The notes beneath the pieces were generated by a model, which did not search any database, was not told the DNA's origin, and saw only the letters and a program-made list of their open reading frames with translations. Of a DNA stretch of 41,436 bases, positions 33,449-41,353 are shown piece by piece. Each line of letters opens with the position of its first letter. Positions within the stretch are counted from its first letter, which is position 1. The stretch covers positions 1 through 41,436 of the forward strand of contig JAGLPP010000136.1 of NCBI GenBank assembly GCA_023137315.1, in the 5' to 3' direction. The translations under genes and the position numbers were made by a program. The stretch comes from Bacteriovoracaceae bacterium. Its GTDB lineage: Bacteria > Bdellovibrionota > Bacteriovoracia > Bacteriovoracales > Bacteriovoracaceae.

Positions 33449-34243
33449 TCAGAATGCATTTAATTTGTATACTTTGTCAATAATGTCACTTGGTATCCCA
33501 AGTGAAGTGATCTCATCCCTGTCTTTCTTTTGATCGTGGATAAGAGTGAGTACAGTATCCAGATCATTTTGATTTTTTAAAAGGTTGTCCGGGTTTTCAT
33601 CGTTTACTGATTCAGTAAGCGATGGCCTCGATATAATTTCTTCAGGGATTATATTGTCGAATTTTCCGCTGACGTAAGTTGCCAGATTTCGAATCTCACT
33701 GCGATATATTCCTCCAAGTGGATAACAGAGATTTTCAGGTGGAATTGATGACGGAATATTTGCAGTTAAAATATCTGATTTGGTTGTACTATGAAGCACA
33801 AGGAGATTTTTTTGTATCGCGAAGCTCCCCAAAATGATGTTTCGCAGGGATTGAACCTGATTTGCCGTTGTTTCTTCAAGAAGTGCCATAAAATTTTCAC
33901 GCAGTGCCGTCTTGATGGTGCTTACCATGAATTTTACAGGAATTGTTTGAATTGAAAATCCTGTTTTTTCTGCGGCCATGTATGCCAGGTCGTAGCTTTC
34001 CGTTGCAGTTGTGGCCGCTGGCATGAAAATGGCCATGTCCTTTGAAGGTTTACCGGAGATGGAGGCCAGTTTTCCCAATGCCATTGTCAAAGAGGAGAGG
34101 ACTCCACCAGAGGCAGCAACCAGAAAACCCTCGCAACCGGTTTGTTTTTTTCGATGTACAATATTTTGTAAAATTTTATCCAGAATGTTCCGGCAGGTTT
34201 CTTCTGTTGGTATCTTGAATGTATTAAAATTTTTTTTATTCAT
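33449..34243 (-). CDS. Degenerate NAD-synthetase-like protein
   Basis: A 264-residue member of the N-type ATP pyrophosphatase fold. The layout matches ammonia-type NadE: LVAASGGVLSSLTMAL at the P-loop (~41-56), a MPAATTATESYDLAYMAAEKTG block, an N-Q-x-Q-x-x-R segment (~128-134) and a C-terminal region with LCYPLGGIYRSEIRNLA. Key residues are changed: SGGxDS is SGGVLSS (Asp replaced by Leu49), and GTGNxSE is HSTTKSD (151-157). The Tyr-Gly-Asp of the metal/deamido-NAD site is absent. An inactive or repurposed NadE paralogue is the best reading. It is divergent from trmFO by about 35 nt. Confidence 0.7.
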   Translation of the reverse strand: MNKKNFNTFKIPTEETCRNILDKILQNIVHRKKQTGCEGFLVAASGGVLSSLTMALGKLASISGKPSKDMAIFMPAATTATESYDLAYMAAEKTGFSIQTIPVKFMVSTIKTALRENFMALLEETTANQVQSLRNIILGSFAIQKNLLVLHSTTKSDILTANIPSSIPPENLCYPLGGIYRSEIRNLATYVSGKFDNIIPEEIISRPSLTESVNDENPDNLLKNQNDLDTVLTLIHDQKKDRDEITSLGIPSDIIDKVYKLNAF

Positions 34244-34278
34244 GGACCTCTGCGTCGCCGACCATACCTAAAGACATA

Positions 34279-35682
34279 ATGTATAGGAGTATGATAACAG
34301 ATGAATATATGAATAAAACCAGAGGTAAAAAAGTATTGGTTGTTGGAGCGGGGCTTGCGGGATCTGAGGCGGCTTTTTTTCTTGCCAGGCATGGTATTGA
34401 GGTTGTTTTAGTCGAAGCGAAGAAAAAAACACCAAATCCGGCCCAAAAACTTGAGACGTATGCTGAACTGGTTTGCTCAAATTCACTTAAATCCATGAAA
34501 CCCGAAACTGGACACGGCCTTCTTAAAAAAGAGATGGAGGATCTTGGTTCACTGATCCTGGAGGTTGCCAGTGAGGTTACAGTTCCGGCAGGAAACGCCA
34601 TGGCGGTTGATCGCGTGGAATTTTCGAGGATTATTACGGAGAAATTAAAAAATTCTGATAAAATCACTATTGTGGAAGAGGAAGTGGCTGATCCCGTGGA
34701 TTTTGCACATAAGTTTGATTGTGATGATGTGATTGTCGCTTCCGGGCCTTTGACAACAAAACCGCTCGAGGATTGGATCAGATCCATTATCTCCAAGGAT
34801 GATTTTTATTTCTACGATGCCATTGCCCCGGTGGTGGAACTTGATGGACTTGATCTTTCCAAACTTTATTTCAAAGACCGATATAAAGATCCGGTTAACG
34901 ATGATGTCAAGGCCGATTATCTGAATGCCCCTTTTAATAAGGACGAATATGAACGTTTTATTGAAGAGCTTTTAAAGGCCAACAAGGTACCGGCGCGTGA
35001 TTTTGAAAAGTGGGTTTTTTTTGAAGGTTGTCTTCCAATTGATCTTATGGCCGAAAGAGGTGAGGATACACCAAGATTTTCATGCATGAAGCCTGTCGGG
35101 CTCGAAAAAGAGGATGGTTCCCGTCCCTATGCTGCTGTTCAACTTCGCCGTGAAAATCTTCCCGGTGATGCCTTTAACATCGTTGGATTTCAAACCAGGC
35201 TTACCTACAAGGAGCAGCTTCGGGTGTTTAGAATGATTCCCGGTCTTGAAAATGCAAATTTCATTCATTATGGTTCCGTTCATCGAAATTCCTTTTTACA
35301 TTCCAAAAAAGTTTTGAATTTTGATCTTTCTTCAAAAAAATTTCCTGATTTATATTTTGCAGGCCAGATAACCGGGGTGGAAGGATATACCGAAAGCGCC
35401 GCTATTGGGATTTATGTTGCTTATCAGATTGTCAGGAAAATAAATGCGGATGAAGTGAAACAATGGCCATGTGAAACAGCTATTGGTGCTTTGATAAATT
35501 ATCTTATGACCGCTGACAAGCCAAGACCAAATAACATTCATTTTGGACTCCTTCCGAATGTGGATGTTAAAAAGCCAAAGCGTATTTCCAGGCAAGAATA
35601 TAAAAAAATGAGAAAGATGATGGTATATGATCGTGCACGTAAGGTTTTTGAATCTTTTTTTCATGATTATGTGTTATTTTAA
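34279..35682 (+). CDS. trmFO: TrmFO, folate-dependent tRNA (uracil-54) methyltransferase
   Basis: A 467-residue flavoenzyme that makes m5U54 in tRNA using methylene-tetrahydrofolate. VLVVGAGLAGSEAAFFLARHG (here VLVVGAGLAG plus SEAAFFLARHG) is the FAD-binding fold. VCSNSLKS (~63), FEGCLPIDLMAERG (catalytic-loop Cys), QLRRENL, the AGQITGVEGYTESAA block and the ALINYLMT end are all characteristic. Typical length is ~435-450, so the first ATG may be upstream of the true start. ATG 34309 (MNKTRGKKVLV) is the alternative; AGGAG at 34285-34289 suits neither well. It is followed 33 nt later by the UXS-like gene. Confidence 0.93.
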   Translation: MYRSMITDEYMNKTRGKKVLVVGAGLAGSEAAFFLARHGIEVVLVEAKKKTPNPAQKLETYAELVCSNSLKSMKPETGHGLLKKEMEDLGSLILEVASEVTVPAGNAMAVDRVEFSRIITEKLKNSDKITIVEEEVADPVDFAHKFDCDDVIVASGPLTTKPLEDWIRSIISKDDFYFYDAIAPVVELDGLDLSKLYFKDRYKDPVNDDVKADYLNAPFNKDEYERFIEELLKANKVPARDFEKWVFFEGCLPIDLMAERGEDTPRFSCMKPVGLEKEDGSRPYAAVQLRRENLPGDAFNIVGFQTRLTYKEQLRVFRMIPGLENANFIHYGSVHRNSFLHSKKVLNFDLSSKKFPDLYFAGQITGVEGYTESAAIGIYVAYQIVRKINADEVKQWPCETAIGALINYLMTADKPRPNNIHFGLLPNVDVKKPKRISRQEYKKMRKMMVYDRARKVFESFFHDYVLF

Positions 35683-35715
35683 ATCAGTCGAATTTAAAAA
35701 ACAGAGGTGAGGCAG

Positions 35716-36702
35716 ATGAACGCAAAAAAATCATCAAAACAATTGGAGCTTTCAGGGAAGACTATTCTTGTCGCCGGAGCGGCGGGTTTTATTCCTTCGC
35801 ATTTGAGCGAATTCTATCTGAACAAGGGAGCGAAGGTAATTGGTATTGATAATTTTATAACAGGCAGTCGCTCCAACATTGAAATACTTTCGAAGTATGA
35901 GAATTTTAGATTTCATGAGGCGAATATTTTTGAAAAGATGCCAACATTTGCAAAGCAAAAAATTGATTATATATTTTCTCTTGCATCTCCTGCATCACCA
36001 ATAGATTTTTCCGAATTGCCTGTTGAAATAATGAGGGTTAATTCAGAGGGAACACTCCATCTTTTAGAGCTGGCGCGCGAAAAAAAGGCACGTTTTTTGG
36101 AGGCATCCACTTCCGAGGTTTACGGTGATCCGGAAGTGCATCCGCAGGATGAGAGTTATCATGGAAACGTCAATATTATCGGACCGCGTTCCTGTTATGA
36201 TGAATCAAAGAGATTTGCTGAATCCCTTACAATGAATTACCGCTGGTTTTATAATGTCGATACGAGGATTGTGAGGATATTTAATACCTATGGCCCAAGA
36301 ATGAGACCAAATGACGGGAGAGTTATTCCGAATTTTGTTGGTGAGGCATTGCGTGGTGAGGATCTTATTGTTTACGGAGATGGTTCTCAAACCAGGTCCT
36401 TTTGTTACGTTGAAGATCTTGTTTGTGCTTTGGATATTGTGATGTTTTCAGACGTCTATACACCGATTAATTGTGGAAATCCGGATGAATATTCCATTCT
36501 TGATTGTGCCAAAAAAATTGTGAAAATTCTTGGGAGCAATTCCAAGGTGATTTGTAATAACAAACTTCCAAAGGATGATCCAAAGAAGAGAAGGCCGAAT
36601 ATTGCCAAGCTTCAAGGGATTTCGGATTTCAGTCCCAAAGTCAGTTTCGATGAGGGTATCAAAAAAACCGCCGAATACTTTAGGAATTATTTAAAAAAAT
36701 AA
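35716..36702 (+). CDS. UDP-glucuronate decarboxylase-like extended SDR
   Basis: A 328-residue NAD-dependent nucleotide-sugar enzyme, closest in pattern to UDP-glucuronate decarboxylase, which makes UDP-xylose. Catalytic RSCYDESKRFAE (Tyr161, Lys165), STSEVYGDP (131-139), the RIFNTYGPRM substrate segment and the YGDGSQTRSFCYVEDL block are present. In the NAD loop the third Gly of GxxGxxG is Pro (GAAGFIPSHL, Pro27), which is unusual. GTG 35707 also opens the frame; ATG 35716, 8 nt after AGAGG, is used. It could feed cell-surface polysaccharide together with the UGPase 2.4 kb away. Confidence 0.85.
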   Translation: MNAKKSSKQLELSGKTILVAGAAGFIPSHLSEFYLNKGAKVIGIDNFITGSRSNIEILSKYENFRFHEANIFEKMPTFAKQKIDYIFSLASPASPIDFSELPVEIMRVNSEGTLHLLELAREKKARFLEASTSEVYGDPEVHPQDESYHGNVNIIGPRSCYDESKRFAESLTMNYRWFYNVDTRIVRIFNTYGPRMRPNDGRVIPNFVGEALRGEDLIVYGDGSQTRSFCYVEDLVCALDIVMFSDVYTPINCGNPDEYSILDCAKKIVKILGSNSKVICNNKLPKDDPKKRRPNIAKLQGISDFSPKVSFDEGIKKTAEYFRNYLKK

Positions 36703-36765
36703 AATGTAAATTCAGCAGGTTATGTAAAGTTCGGAGATTTATTCAATAATATTTGACTAAAACAC

Positions 36766-36792
36766 TAAAGTAATCAAAGAAAATTCCGTTAT
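36766..36792 (+). promoter_or_regulatory. Candidate sigma-28 (FliA) promoter of the flagellin gene
   Basis: TAAAGTAA (36766-36773) and TCCGTTAT (36785-36792) are separated by exactly 11 nt. The sigma-28 consensus is TAAAGTTT-N11-GCCGATAA; the matches are 6 of 8 and 5 of 8. The ATG at 36813 follows 20 nt later, leaving a leader of only about 14 nt that still contains the AGGA ribosome site. Confidence 0.65.
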
Positions 36793-36812
36793 GGTTAATA
36801 AGGCAGGATGCA

Positions 36813-37646
36813 ATGAGCATACGGATAAAAACCAATATAATTGCTCAAACTGTTCACAAGAATCTGCGAAAGACGTCAGAAAAACGCTTTGAACAGCTTG
36901 AGAAACTTTCCTCTGGAAAGAGGATAAACAGGGCCAAGGATGATACGGCAGGATTGTCAGTGGCCGCTAAAATGGATGCCCAGGTTCGTGGATTGAAAAT
37001 GGCACTCAAAAATGCCAACGATGGAGTTTCTTTCGTTCAAACAGCAGAGGGTGGACTTCATGAGATAAGCAATATTCTGGTTCGTTTAAGGGAACTTACA
37101 ATTCAATCCGCTTCGGATACGATTGGCCAAAATGAAAGAATGTCTGTGGAGAAGGAATATCAATCACTCATGAGTGAAATTGATAGAATTTCAGAGGCAA
37201 CGACCTTTAATGGTACCAACGTGATCAACGGACACGGCCAGGGCCATCTTTCATTCCATGTAGGTGCCAGTGCCGGGGATGAAAATATAATATTATTTGA
37301 TTCCGATAGTGCAAATACCTCGCTGGAGGCAATCGGGATTGATGGGACAACCATAAATTCGAAGAATGATGCGAAGGGGGCCATTTCTGATATTGATACG
37401 GCCATTAATGGTGTAAACTCCCAGAGGGCGGAGCTTGGTGCGGTTCAAAGCAGATTGCATTCAACTATCAATAATATTGAGATTCAGACCATTAATCATG
37501 ACAAGGCAAGATCAATTATTGAGGATGTTGATGTTGCAGATTCTTCATCGAAGCTGATATCCGCCAATATTCTTTCGCAAGCAGGGACGGCCACACTTGC
37601 GCAGGCAAACATGCAACCGATGTCTGCCATGAAGCTTATAAAATAG
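36813..37646 (+). CDS. fliC: Flagellin
   Basis: A 277-residue filament protein. The N-terminal D0/D1 region (~1-150) carries KLSSGKRINRAKDDTAGLSVA, split here as KLSSGKRINRA plus KDDTAGLSVA, and the ANDGVSFVQTAEGGLHEI block. The C-terminal region (~200-277) has INGVNSQRAELGAVQSRLHS, SRSI-type SIIEDVDVADSSS and the ending QANMQPMSAMKLI. The variable domain is nearly absent, so this is a short flagellin of the ~270-residue class. A sigma-28-like promoter lies upstream. No other flagellar gene is in the window. Its stop codon is 2 nt from that of the convergent lipoprotein gene. The gene symbol is by family only. Confidence 0.93.
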   Translation: MSIRIKTNIIAQTVHKNLRKTSEKRFEQLEKLSSGKRINRAKDDTAGLSVAAKMDAQVRGLKMALKNANDGVSFVQTAEGGLHEISNILVRLRELTIQSASDTIGQNERMSVEKEYQSLMSEIDRISEATTFNGTNVINGHGQGHLSFHVGASAGDENIILFDSDSANTSLEAIGIDGTTINSKNDAKGAISDIDTAINGVNSQRAELGAVQSRLHSTINNIEIQTINHDKARSIIEDVDVADSSSKLISANILSQAGTATLAQANMQPMSAMKLIK

Positions 37647-37648
37647 TT

Positions 37649-38332
37649 TTAATAATCATTGGAAGTGGTAGTCAGAACTTCAAGGTTTGCGCTTCCCTCG
37701 CATGTCTTTTGTATTTCACGTTTAAGCACAAAACCCATTGGAACACTCTTACTGCCGATTTTTCCACCTGTTGTGACAAGGAATTCTTCTTTTTCAAAGG
37801 GAAGACTTTTGTGATTTTCATAATCGCAAATCTTGACTTGAATCGCCCATTCGTTTACCGAGAAGGTAAACTGTCTTTCCGTGCTACCATCAATGGGAAT
37901 TGTATCAGGCGGAATATCCCATCCATCGGCCATATTGCAAAGCCTGTAGAATTTAGTGTATTTGTCTGTGACGATTTTAGTGTCGAAAGGGCCAGTATAT
38001 GCTTCGGTGAGTTCTGGAGCTTTAAGTACATTATGAAAAACCAACACTGTTCCTGATCGTTTCACTGATGCATTTACATTATCATCGTTGGTGATTTTGT
38101 CGTTGCAGTCGCTTCTATGTACTTTAAAGTTGAAAGGTCGTCCGGTCATCTCTTCTGTTTCACCTTTTTGTTTCAGGGCATCGCATGTTGGTTTAACCAT
38201 TTCCTGCATTTGTGCCACAGTGAAGGCCTGTGGATTACGTTTTCTGTCGGAACTTTTGCTGGATTCATTTTTAAAATCACCACATGACGAGATCATGAGA
38301 ACTAATGACAGGATGATTGGATGGTAACGCAT
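37649..38332 (-). CDS. Predicted lipoprotein of unknown function
   Basis: A 227-residue protein whose N-terminus (RYHPIILSLVLMISSCGD) is a lipoprotein signal peptide with Cys16-17 as the likely lipidated residue. The mature part has a Ser/Lys-rich spacer, then a mixed domain with further Cys residues (TCDALKQ, SDCNDKI, LCNMADGW, KICDYENH, KTCEGSA), possibly paired as disulphides. The frame extends to a GTG at 38344, but GGAGGA lies between it and ATG 38332, which is the better start. Family not recognised. Confidence 0.72.
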   Translation of the reverse strand: MRYHPIILSLVLMISSCGDFKNESSKSSDRKRNPQAFTVAQMQEMVKPTCDALKQKGETEEMTGRPFNFKVHRSDCNDKITNDDNVNASVKRSGTVLVFHNVLKAPELTEAYTGPFDTKIVTDKYTKFYRLCNMADGWDIPPDTIPIDGSTERQFTFSVNEWAIQVKICDYENHKSLPFEKEEFLVTTGGKIGSKSVPMGFVLKREIQKTCEGSANLEVLTTTSNDY

Positions 38333-38413
38333 TTTTTCCTCCACGAAATCTTTACGCCTTCTTCTCGGTATAATGGCAAAATAATAAAGTAAAGTAATAT
38401 GATCGGTCTTTTA

Positions 38414-39049
38414 TCATGGATTTGCAATATCCAGAAATTCAGAGAGGATCATGGCAGTGGCGCCCCAGACCTCCCTGCCGTGAAAATCAAAATAGGGAAT
38501 GAGGTGTTGGCATCCCCTATGGTGCCGTGTCGTTAATTTTTGCTTCGTTTTGTCTGAAAGCTCTCCCATACTGACAGTGAAAATGCAACTTACCTCCATG
38601 GGACATGGTTTGAATTCAGGTCTCTTATTTAAAACGCCAACGATCGGATGGACCAGAAATTTGCTGATGGGTATTGGAAGCGGGGTCAGTCTGCCAAGTA
38701 TTTGTACTTTTTCCGGATTAATTCCGGTTTCCTCTTGGGCCTCCCTGATTGCCGCATTTTCCGCTGTTTCACCGTGTTTAATCCGTCCTCCTGGAAGAGC
38801 TATTTGTCCTCCGTGGGGCAGTCCGTCCTCGGTTCTTTTAATGAGTGGAAAATGCCAGGAACCGTTTTCCTTGAACAAGGCGATTAAAACTGCGGCCTTC
38901 GCGTATTGATTACAGTCGTCTGGAAATTTCATTGAGGTTTTGTCCTGGGGACGTGGTCTCATGCGATCAAAGGAATTCCTGCCGGGAAGATTGGAATCCA
39001 GTATATTTTTTCTCAGTGTTGTAATAAAATCTAAATTTTTCTCACACAT
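38414..39049 (-). CDS. Nudix hydrolase, CoA-pyrophosphatase type
   Basis: A 211-residue enzyme with a perfect Nudix box, GRIKHGETAENAAIREAQEE followed by TGI (G-x5-E-x7-REUxEExGU). Upstream LPHGGQIALPGG corresponds to the motif of the NudL/YeaB CoA-diphosphatase subgroup, so hydrolysis of CoA or acyl-CoA to phosphopantetheine derivatives is likely. The frame runs 65 codons further upstream to 39244, but that part is Ser/Leu low-complexity and lies over the UGPase gene; Met at 39049 (MCEKNLDFITTLR) is the better start. It is divergent from the UGPase gene by about 70 nt. Confidence 0.82.
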   Translation of the reverse strand: MCEKNLDFITTLRKNILDSNLPGRNSFDRMRPRPQDKTSMKFPDDCNQYAKAAVLIALFKENGSWHFPLIKRTEDGLPHGGQIALPGGRIKHGETAENAAIREAQEETGINPEKVQILGRLTPLPIPISKFLVHPIVGVLNKRPEFKPCPMEVSCIFTVSMGELSDKTKQKLTTRHHRGCQHLIPYFDFHGREVWGATAMILSEFLDIANP

Positions 39050-39119
39050 GATACGATAATTATATGTTATGGGATATTGTTTGTGAATAAGGCCGCATCT
39101 TAAAAGAAGAGGAAATTGT

Positions 39120-40886
39120 ATGACACAGAAGCTTGACAATAATCTGGAAAAACTTGTTTTTGAATATGACACTCTTGCCGATAATGATAGGGAGAGGCTG
39201 CAAAAAGAGATCAAGGATGAGCTTAAGTTTGATGATCTGAACATGGCCTATTTTCTTGCCTTGTATAAAAAATACAAAAGGGATGATAACGATAAAAAAC
39301 AGGTTTTTATCCATGAGGATAATCTTCCTGGAAAAGACAGGGTTGGTATCGAGATTGCGTGGCCTACGGCGATTGCTCCAAGGGAGCTTATGAAAGAGTT
39401 GCCGTATCGACAGTATTCGGATCTTTTAAATGAGATTGATCCGAAAGAGGCAAAAAATTGTGCGGTATGGATTAAAAAGATGCAGGCGGGGACAGGGAGT
39501 TCCATAGTTAGAAATAGTTATCTTTCGCAGAAGCTTCATAAACCGTTGGAAGAGGTGAAAATTGGTGCCAAGGGAACCGATCTTTTTATTGAAACGCAGG
39601 ATGGGAAGCTCGTATCCCTGGCCGAGATTCAACTTATGCAATCCATTCATGATGCAAAAGAGGGAATTTATGGAGGGATAGCTCTTCACGATATCGTGAG
39701 CAATGAAACGGAAAAACCGTTTGATGCCATTTGGGATAAACCGTGTCCATACGAGAATGGAAAAACATATTCGCAGATTGTGAATGAAACAGACGATATT
39801 ATCCGCTTCAAAAAAAGTTTTCAGTACCACATGCCAACTATTGATGAAGAGGGTGAGATATCCTTTAACAGAGTTGCACCTGGAGGCCATGGCCTTTTTG
39901 GTGTGGATGCAATAAGGGCGGCGTATATTGACGAGCTAAGGCCGGATTTTCCTGGAAAAATTCTTATATCCTCCATCGGTAATGGTGAAGATCTTGGAAG
40001 TTCTCCTGATCCGGTAATGGTGGCGTGGATGGCAAAAGAAAAAATTCCAATCGCGATGGTGACCACGACGAAAACAAATATTGATCTGAAGGGTGGGCAG
40101 ATTTCCATTGTTAAAAATGAAGATGAGAAGGTTTTTGTCACAATAATTGAAAAGGCGCAGGCGGAGGAAAGCAATCAGATCAGGCTGTTTTATGATTTGG
40201 GCCTTGGTAGTGATGATCATGAGGCCTTTTTCAATACCAATATGGCACTTATCAACTACACTGTCCTTACCCCAATTATTAAAAATCTTATTGATGAGAT
40301 AGGTGAGGATGCCTTTATGGAGGTGATTGCCCCCGATCTTATACAGAACGTAAAAAAGCAGGTGGATACGGATGGGAAGGAAAGAAAATATATGCAGCTT
40401 GAAGGGGCCATGGGGTCGGTGATTTTGAATCTCGACAGATATTGGAGAACAAAATATGGAAAACCACTTGTTCATATTTTGAATGTGCATGCTGTGGACA
40501 GAACAGAATTTTTCTCACCTATAAAAACCGGTTTTGATTTTTTTATGCAGCTTGCGTCCGACCGTTTTAGCCTCGAATCAAAAACCTTCAGACTTGTAAA
40601 CCATACGCCGGGTAAACTCCCATTGGTTGATTTAAAGGATTCCTGGTACAAGGATGTTTTAAATGTCATGCAGGCTTTTCACGGTGTGGCCGTGAAGGAT
40701 CTGATAGAGCTGTCAATTGATGGAATAGTTGAATTGCAGGGTATCGAGCTTTCCGGCAGTGTGAAAATTGAGAACAAGTCAGAAAAACCAATAAAGCTCC
40801 ATGAGCTTTTGGCAGAGAAGGGTATTTCAAAACTTGAGAATATGACTGTTATTGTCGGGATTGATGGACTGCTGAGTGTTTCGTAG
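39120..40886 (+). CDS. UTP--glucose-1-phosphate uridylyltransferase, eukaryote-type UDPGP family
   Basis: A 588-residue enzyme expected to make UDP-glucose from UTP and glucose-1-phosphate. The UDPGP family blocks appear in order: IKKMQAGTGSSIVR (~119-132, the GGxGTxMG nucleotide loop in variant form), GAKGTDLFIETQDG with LAEIQ, RVAPGGHGLFG (~255), SSIGNGEDLGSSPD (~285), TTTKTNIDLKGGQ (~325), FFNTNMALIN (~375), YMQLEGAMGSVI (~420) and FFSPIKTGFDFF (~465). The C-terminal part is the beta-helical tail. Sites are recognisable but diverged (AGTGSS for GGLGTS; NGEDLG for NVDNLG). GAGGAAA precedes the ATG. The UXS-like gene could use its product after oxidation to UDP-glucuronate. Confidence 0.82.
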   Translation: MTQKLDNNLEKLVFEYDTLADNDRERLQKEIKDELKFDDLNMAYFLALYKKYKRDDNDKKQVFIHEDNLPGKDRVGIEIAWPTAIAPRELMKELPYRQYSDLLNEIDPKEAKNCAVWIKKMQAGTGSSIVRNSYLSQKLHKPLEEVKIGAKGTDLFIETQDGKLVSLAEIQLMQSIHDAKEGIYGGIALHDIVSNETEKPFDAIWDKPCPYENGKTYSQIVNETDDIIRFKKSFQYHMPTIDEEGEISFNRVAPGGHGLFGVDAIRAAYIDELRPDFPGKILISSIGNGEDLGSSPDPVMVAWMAKEKIPIAMVTTTKTNIDLKGGQISIVKNEDEKVFVTIIEKAQAEESNQIRLFYDLGLGSDDHEAFFNTNMALINYTVLTPIIKNLIDEIGEDAFMEVIAPDLIQNVKKQVDTDGKERKYMQLEGAMGSVILNLDRYWRTKYGKPLVHILNVHAVDRTEFFSPIKTGFDFFMQLASDRFSLESKTFRLVNHTPGKLPLVDLKDSWYKDVLNVMQAFHGVAVKDLIELSIDGIVELQGIELSGSVKIENKSEKPIKLHELLAEKGISKLENMTVIVGIDGLLSVS

Positions 40887-40907
40887 TATGTGGTGTATAT
40901 AATTGGC

Positions 40908-41332
40908 ATAAAAAGAAATCTGAAGAATGTCATAGAAAAAGATCTGAAAGAAAAATTCGTTTTTTATATCCGGCCCAAGGCAAGTTGGTAAAACAACTTT
41001 AGCTAAAGAATTTGTAAAGAAGAGGGGAATATATTTAAATTATGACGATGACGATGATCGAAGAGAAATTCTCGGCAAGCATTATCTAGGCAAAAAATTT
41101 GTATGCATGGATGAATTTCACAAATTTGATCGCTGGAAGGCGCATATAAAAGGGAGTGTATGATAAATATAACGAGGAACTTAAACTTCTGTTAACTGGT
41201 AGCGGCAGATTGGATATTTTCCAAAAATCCGGGGACAGCCTGTTGGGGTGATACTACTTGCATCATTTACATCCTTTTTCTCTTTCTGAGATTAATGGTA
41301 CGGATACAAAATTCTTATCGAAATGTGGTTAA
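40908..41332 (+). pseudogene. Broken AAA ATPase gene (AAA_14/DUF4143 family)
   Basis: Three frames are needed to read one protein. 40908-40967 gives IKRNLKNVIEKDLKEKFVFY. From 40966 a second frame gives ISGPRQVGKTTLAKEFVKKR (Walker A) and FVCMDEFHKFDRWKAHIKG, ending at TGA 41161. From 41159 a third frame gives YDKYNEELKLLLTGSGRLDI, then SLLG, TGA (41249-41251), YYLHHLHPFSLSEI, and stops at TAA 41330-41332. Two frameshifts, one nonsense codon and loss of the DUF4143 half show decay. These ATPases are widespread, poorly understood and often horizontally moved. The start is ATA, probably a mutated start codon. Confidence 0.88.
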
Positions 41333-41353
41333 GGATAAGTATGCAGAGGTCTA

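Noticed and set aside
34236-34796. 186-codon minus-strand open frame at the start of trmFO
   Set aside because: It lies antisense to the conserved FAD-binding part of TrmFO and is low-complexity Ser/Thr; no family pattern.
39050-39244. 65-residue N-terminal extension of the Nudix frame
   Set aside because: Ser/Leu low-complexity, antisense to the UGPase start; the Nudix protein starts better at 39049.
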